This document shows, one piece after another, positions 62,801 through 64,000 of a stretch of DNA of 64,000 nucleotides. Numbering within the stretch: the first letter of the stretch is position 1; each line of letters starts with the position of its first letter. This stretch comes from SZAS-103 sp038216155 (lineage in GTDB: Bacteria > Pseudomonadota > Gammaproteobacteria > Xanthomonadales > Xanthomonadaceae), in assembly GCA_038216155.1 (NCBI GenBank), contig JBBQQH010000005.1, positions 1 through 64,000 on the forward strand, written 5' to 3'. Position numbers and translations under genes: made by a program. The notes beneath the pieces were generated by a model, which did no database searches, was not told the DNA's origin, and saw only the letters and a list, made by a program, of their open reading frames with translations.

Positions 62801-64000
62801 AAGTGCTCAACGCGATGGCCGAAGCGGTCACCGTGGTCGATCTGGATTTCCGCTTCGTCTCGGTCAACAACGCCTTCAGCACCATCAGCGGTTACGCCGA
62901 GGAAGAAGTGATCGGGCTGTCCAGTGCGCTGCTCGACAGCAGCCAGCATCCACCCCAGTTTTACGAACAGATGCGCGCGGTGCTGGAGCAAACCGGCCAT
63001 TGGGCCGGCGAAATGTGGCAGCGGCGCAAGGATGGCGAGGAGTTCCTGTGCGCAATCGAGGTGGTGGAAGTAGGCGAGCCGGGCGGCAAGCGCGTCTACT
63101 TCGTCGCGGTACTCAGCGATATCACGGAGCGCAAACGCGCCGAGCAGGAACTGCGCTACCTGGCCAACTTCGACACCCTCACCGGCCTGCCCAATCGCGC
63201 GCTGTTGTCCGAACGCCTGGCGCGCGCCATCGTGCGGGCGCGGCGGCAGGACACGCTGGTCGCGGTGTTGTTCCTCGATCTGGATCGGTTCAAGGAAATC
63301 AACGATTCGCTGGGCCACTCGGCCGGTGATCGTATCCTCAAGGCGGTCGCAGCGAGACTGCAGGGGATCGCCGGTCCAGCTGACACGGTCTCGCGACTGG
63401 GTGGCGACGAATTCACGCTGGTGATCGAGGATCTCACCAGTGCCGAGGGCGCGTTTGAAGTCGCACGCAGGTTGCTGGCTGCGTTCGCGCAACCGCTGGT
63501 GATCGATGATCGCAGCGAGATCAGTATCACCCCGTCGGTTGGCATCAGCCTGTATCCGGCGCACGGGCTGGCACCCACCGACCTGCTCAAGCATGCCGAC
63601 AGCGCGATGTATCAGGCCAAGGCGAACGGTCGCAATACCTATCTCGTCTACACCGAAGCGATGGAAACCGAATCGCGACGACGCGCCAACCTGACCGCTG
63701 CACTGCGGCGTGCGCTGGATCGCAATGAGTTCCAGTTGCTGTATCAACCACGTCTGTCGCTCACCCGTGGTCGAATCACCGGCGTGGAGGCACTGCTGCG
63801 CTGGCACAGCGAGGAACTGGGCGAAGTGATGCCGGCAGCGTTCATCCCGATCGCTGAAGAAACCGGGATGATCCTGCGCATCGGCGAATGGGTCATGCGC
63901 GAAGCGTGCCGTACGTTGGCGCAATGGCAGGCCAACGGGCTGACCGAGATCAGCGTCGCGATCAATGTTTCGGTATTGCAATTGCTGCGCGGCAATCTGC
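59836..64000 (+). CDS. Propeller-Y_Y_Y-PAS-GGDEF-EAL membrane protein, C-terminus beyond window
   Basis: An open frame of 1388 codons with no stop to the window edge. A hydrophobic segment (about residues 35-48) is followed by a periplasmic two-component-regulator propeller of about 12 repeats (GFVWVGTQGGLNRYDG, ALWIGTDGDGLKRYD and others), then the Y_Y_Y domain, a membrane helix (LLYALIGLLLALLVVRAL, about 830-847), two PAS regions and a GGDEF domain with intact RLGGDEF. The EAL domain begins GVEALLRWH. A GTG at 59836 with AAGGGGA upstream is the best start seen; no ATG is available. It presumably senses an external ligand and makes or degrades c-di-GMP. Confidence 0.9.
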   Translation, partial: MQLHDAITAPDSDSDLRPRPINEPSSSRWRLLIACVAAGVFGLLLALGSRAEVRDFYFKPVTGSHGLAQNTVNALLQDEKGFVWVGTQGGLNRYDGQDYRLFTQLAGDAGSLPDNLVTALANGDPGEIWVGTDSAYVARLDLASGSFQRLLPPELDHPNQPGKRVLALYYQHGYGLWITTDAGIELLDPASGRRRSVLMQTMVSEFQSTYSYASDARGMIWATTPSGLYRIDPVTLKVQRTAIPRGLQNILRDARGDLWVAADGLYRLDPATGSLDRRWPAQSNAADWLHYVTADQQGNLWLATIREGLVRYTPGSGETLRIPTSTSKTDGPPPDDLRVLMVDRSDLLWIGSEISGVTTTSPQGARFSYVSDPDPARNQRYTNSVRSLYQTDDGALWIGTDGDGLKRYDLRSDQFVSYADALKAAMPQEIMHHDLRVMAIRPADKGRLWIATNLGLYLLDPATRHVIMQRLLASETNPELQALNVRTLALAGDGGLWIGTRTDGVFKIDSDGVPTMHLGAATATLAGVSSPMINSLYEDTRGSVWIGTMDGLDRLQIASGRVQHFLSDAHDPTTLSGNRVRVIVPGKDGSIWVGTHSGLNRLRASANGDVAIERYLPASTQSQISTTIYGVLEDTSGNLWLSTNNGLQRLDPDRRTFRHFGDNDGLQHTEFNGGAQLRLNDGRLVFGGIRGLNLFDPARLAESHYAPNVVLTSARVGSAPDNLAGLMTPARLEFKQEQSVVRLHFAAMAFADPEAISYRYRLDGFDHDWIDAGHTRDATYTNLDAGEYVFRAQATNRDGVWSANQLILPLSVVPPWWASRYAWLLYALIGLLLALLVVRALHNRRLRERTHTDELRRREEHLKMALWGSGDDFWDLDVAAQTLRRLNAQTISEHPQGNQISVSHWRNSVIHPDDLVDVEQRMREHILGRTAHFESEHRIHTAEGVWTKVLARGKVVERDAVGHATRVAGTARDITQMDHAERERRIAGEVLNAMAEAVTVVDLDFRFVSVNNAFSTISGYAEEEVIGLSSALLDSSQHPPQFYEQMRAVLEQTGHWAGEMWQRRKDGEEFLCAIEVVEVGEPGGKRVYFVAVLSDITERKRAEQELRYLANFDTLTGLPNRALLSERLARAIVRARRQDTLVAVLFLDLDRFKEINDSLGHSAGDRILKAVAARLQGIAGPADTVSRLGGDEFTLVIEDLTSAEGAFEVARRLLAAFAQPLVIDDRSEISITPSVGISLYPAHGLAPTDLLKHADSAMYQAKANGRNTYLVYTEAMETESRRRANLTAALRRALDRNEFQLLYQPRLSLTRGRITGVEALLRWHSEELGEVMPAAFIPIAEETGMILRIGEWVMREACRTLAQWQANGLTEISVAINVSVLQLLRGNL

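Overview
The window is GC-rich, gene-dense chromosomal DNA from a gammaproteobacterium. The most likely placement is the order Lysobacterales (Xanthomonadales), perhaps Rhodanobacteraceae. This rests on gene order (gmk-rpoZ-spoT-ridA-recG, mrcA divergent from pilMNOPQ, ygfB-pepP), a bat-type operon with a fused VWA-TPR protein, a BlaR1-TonB fusion and the many short palindromic dispersed repeats. The genus cannot be fixed from sequence alone. No tRNA, rRNA, CRISPR array or insertion sequence was seen.

Layout. 0-4 kb: the start of a secreted esterase, gapA with a tandemly triplicated 3' end, a periplasmic S1/P1 nuclease, a metallo-beta-lactamase-fold hydrolase and a repeat-filled spacer. 4-6.3 kb: blaI and a blaR1-type sensor fused to a TonB domain, with two operator-like boxes upstream. 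6.4-11.4 kb: an ABC exporter operon with one ATPase, three periplasmic adaptor proteins and one MacB-like permease; the ATPase gene carries an in-frame amber codon inside Walker A. 11.7-17.2 kb: a CoA-transferase family enzyme, transketolase and a dicarboxylate/amino-acid symporter. 17.4-24.8 kb: a moxR-DUF58-DUF4381-batA-batB/C-batD operon. 25-31.6 kb: a cyclic-nucleotide-binding EAL protein, then pilMNOPQ for type IV pili. 31.9-38.5 kb: penicillin-binding protein 1A, a conserved hypothetical gene, gltA, rpmE2 and a nucleoside hydrolase. 38.6-48.5 kb: housekeeping clusters recG-ridA-spoT-rpoZ-gmk-yicC and, divergently, rph-rdgB-hemW plus a small zinc-ribbon-like protein.

48.7-53.8 kb: a cobalamin riboswitch with a visible Shine-Dalgarno-sequestering hairpin ahead of btuB, then a DUF1631-PilZ pair with a CRP/Clp-like site upstream. 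54-59.7 kb: pepQ and pepP (two M24 peptidases) face each other. Between them is a lower-GC two-gene island (a PD-(D/E)XK-like protein and an HNH endonuclease) bracketed by inverted copies of a dispersed repeat. 59.8 kb to the end: a large membrane protein with a sensor propeller, PAS, GGDEF and EAL domains, cut by the window edge.

The best candidates for something undescribed are the inverted-repeat-flanked nuclease pair and the three-adaptor exporter. Cyclic-di-GMP signalling recurs (EAL, PilZ, GGDEF-EAL) next to the type IV pilus genes.
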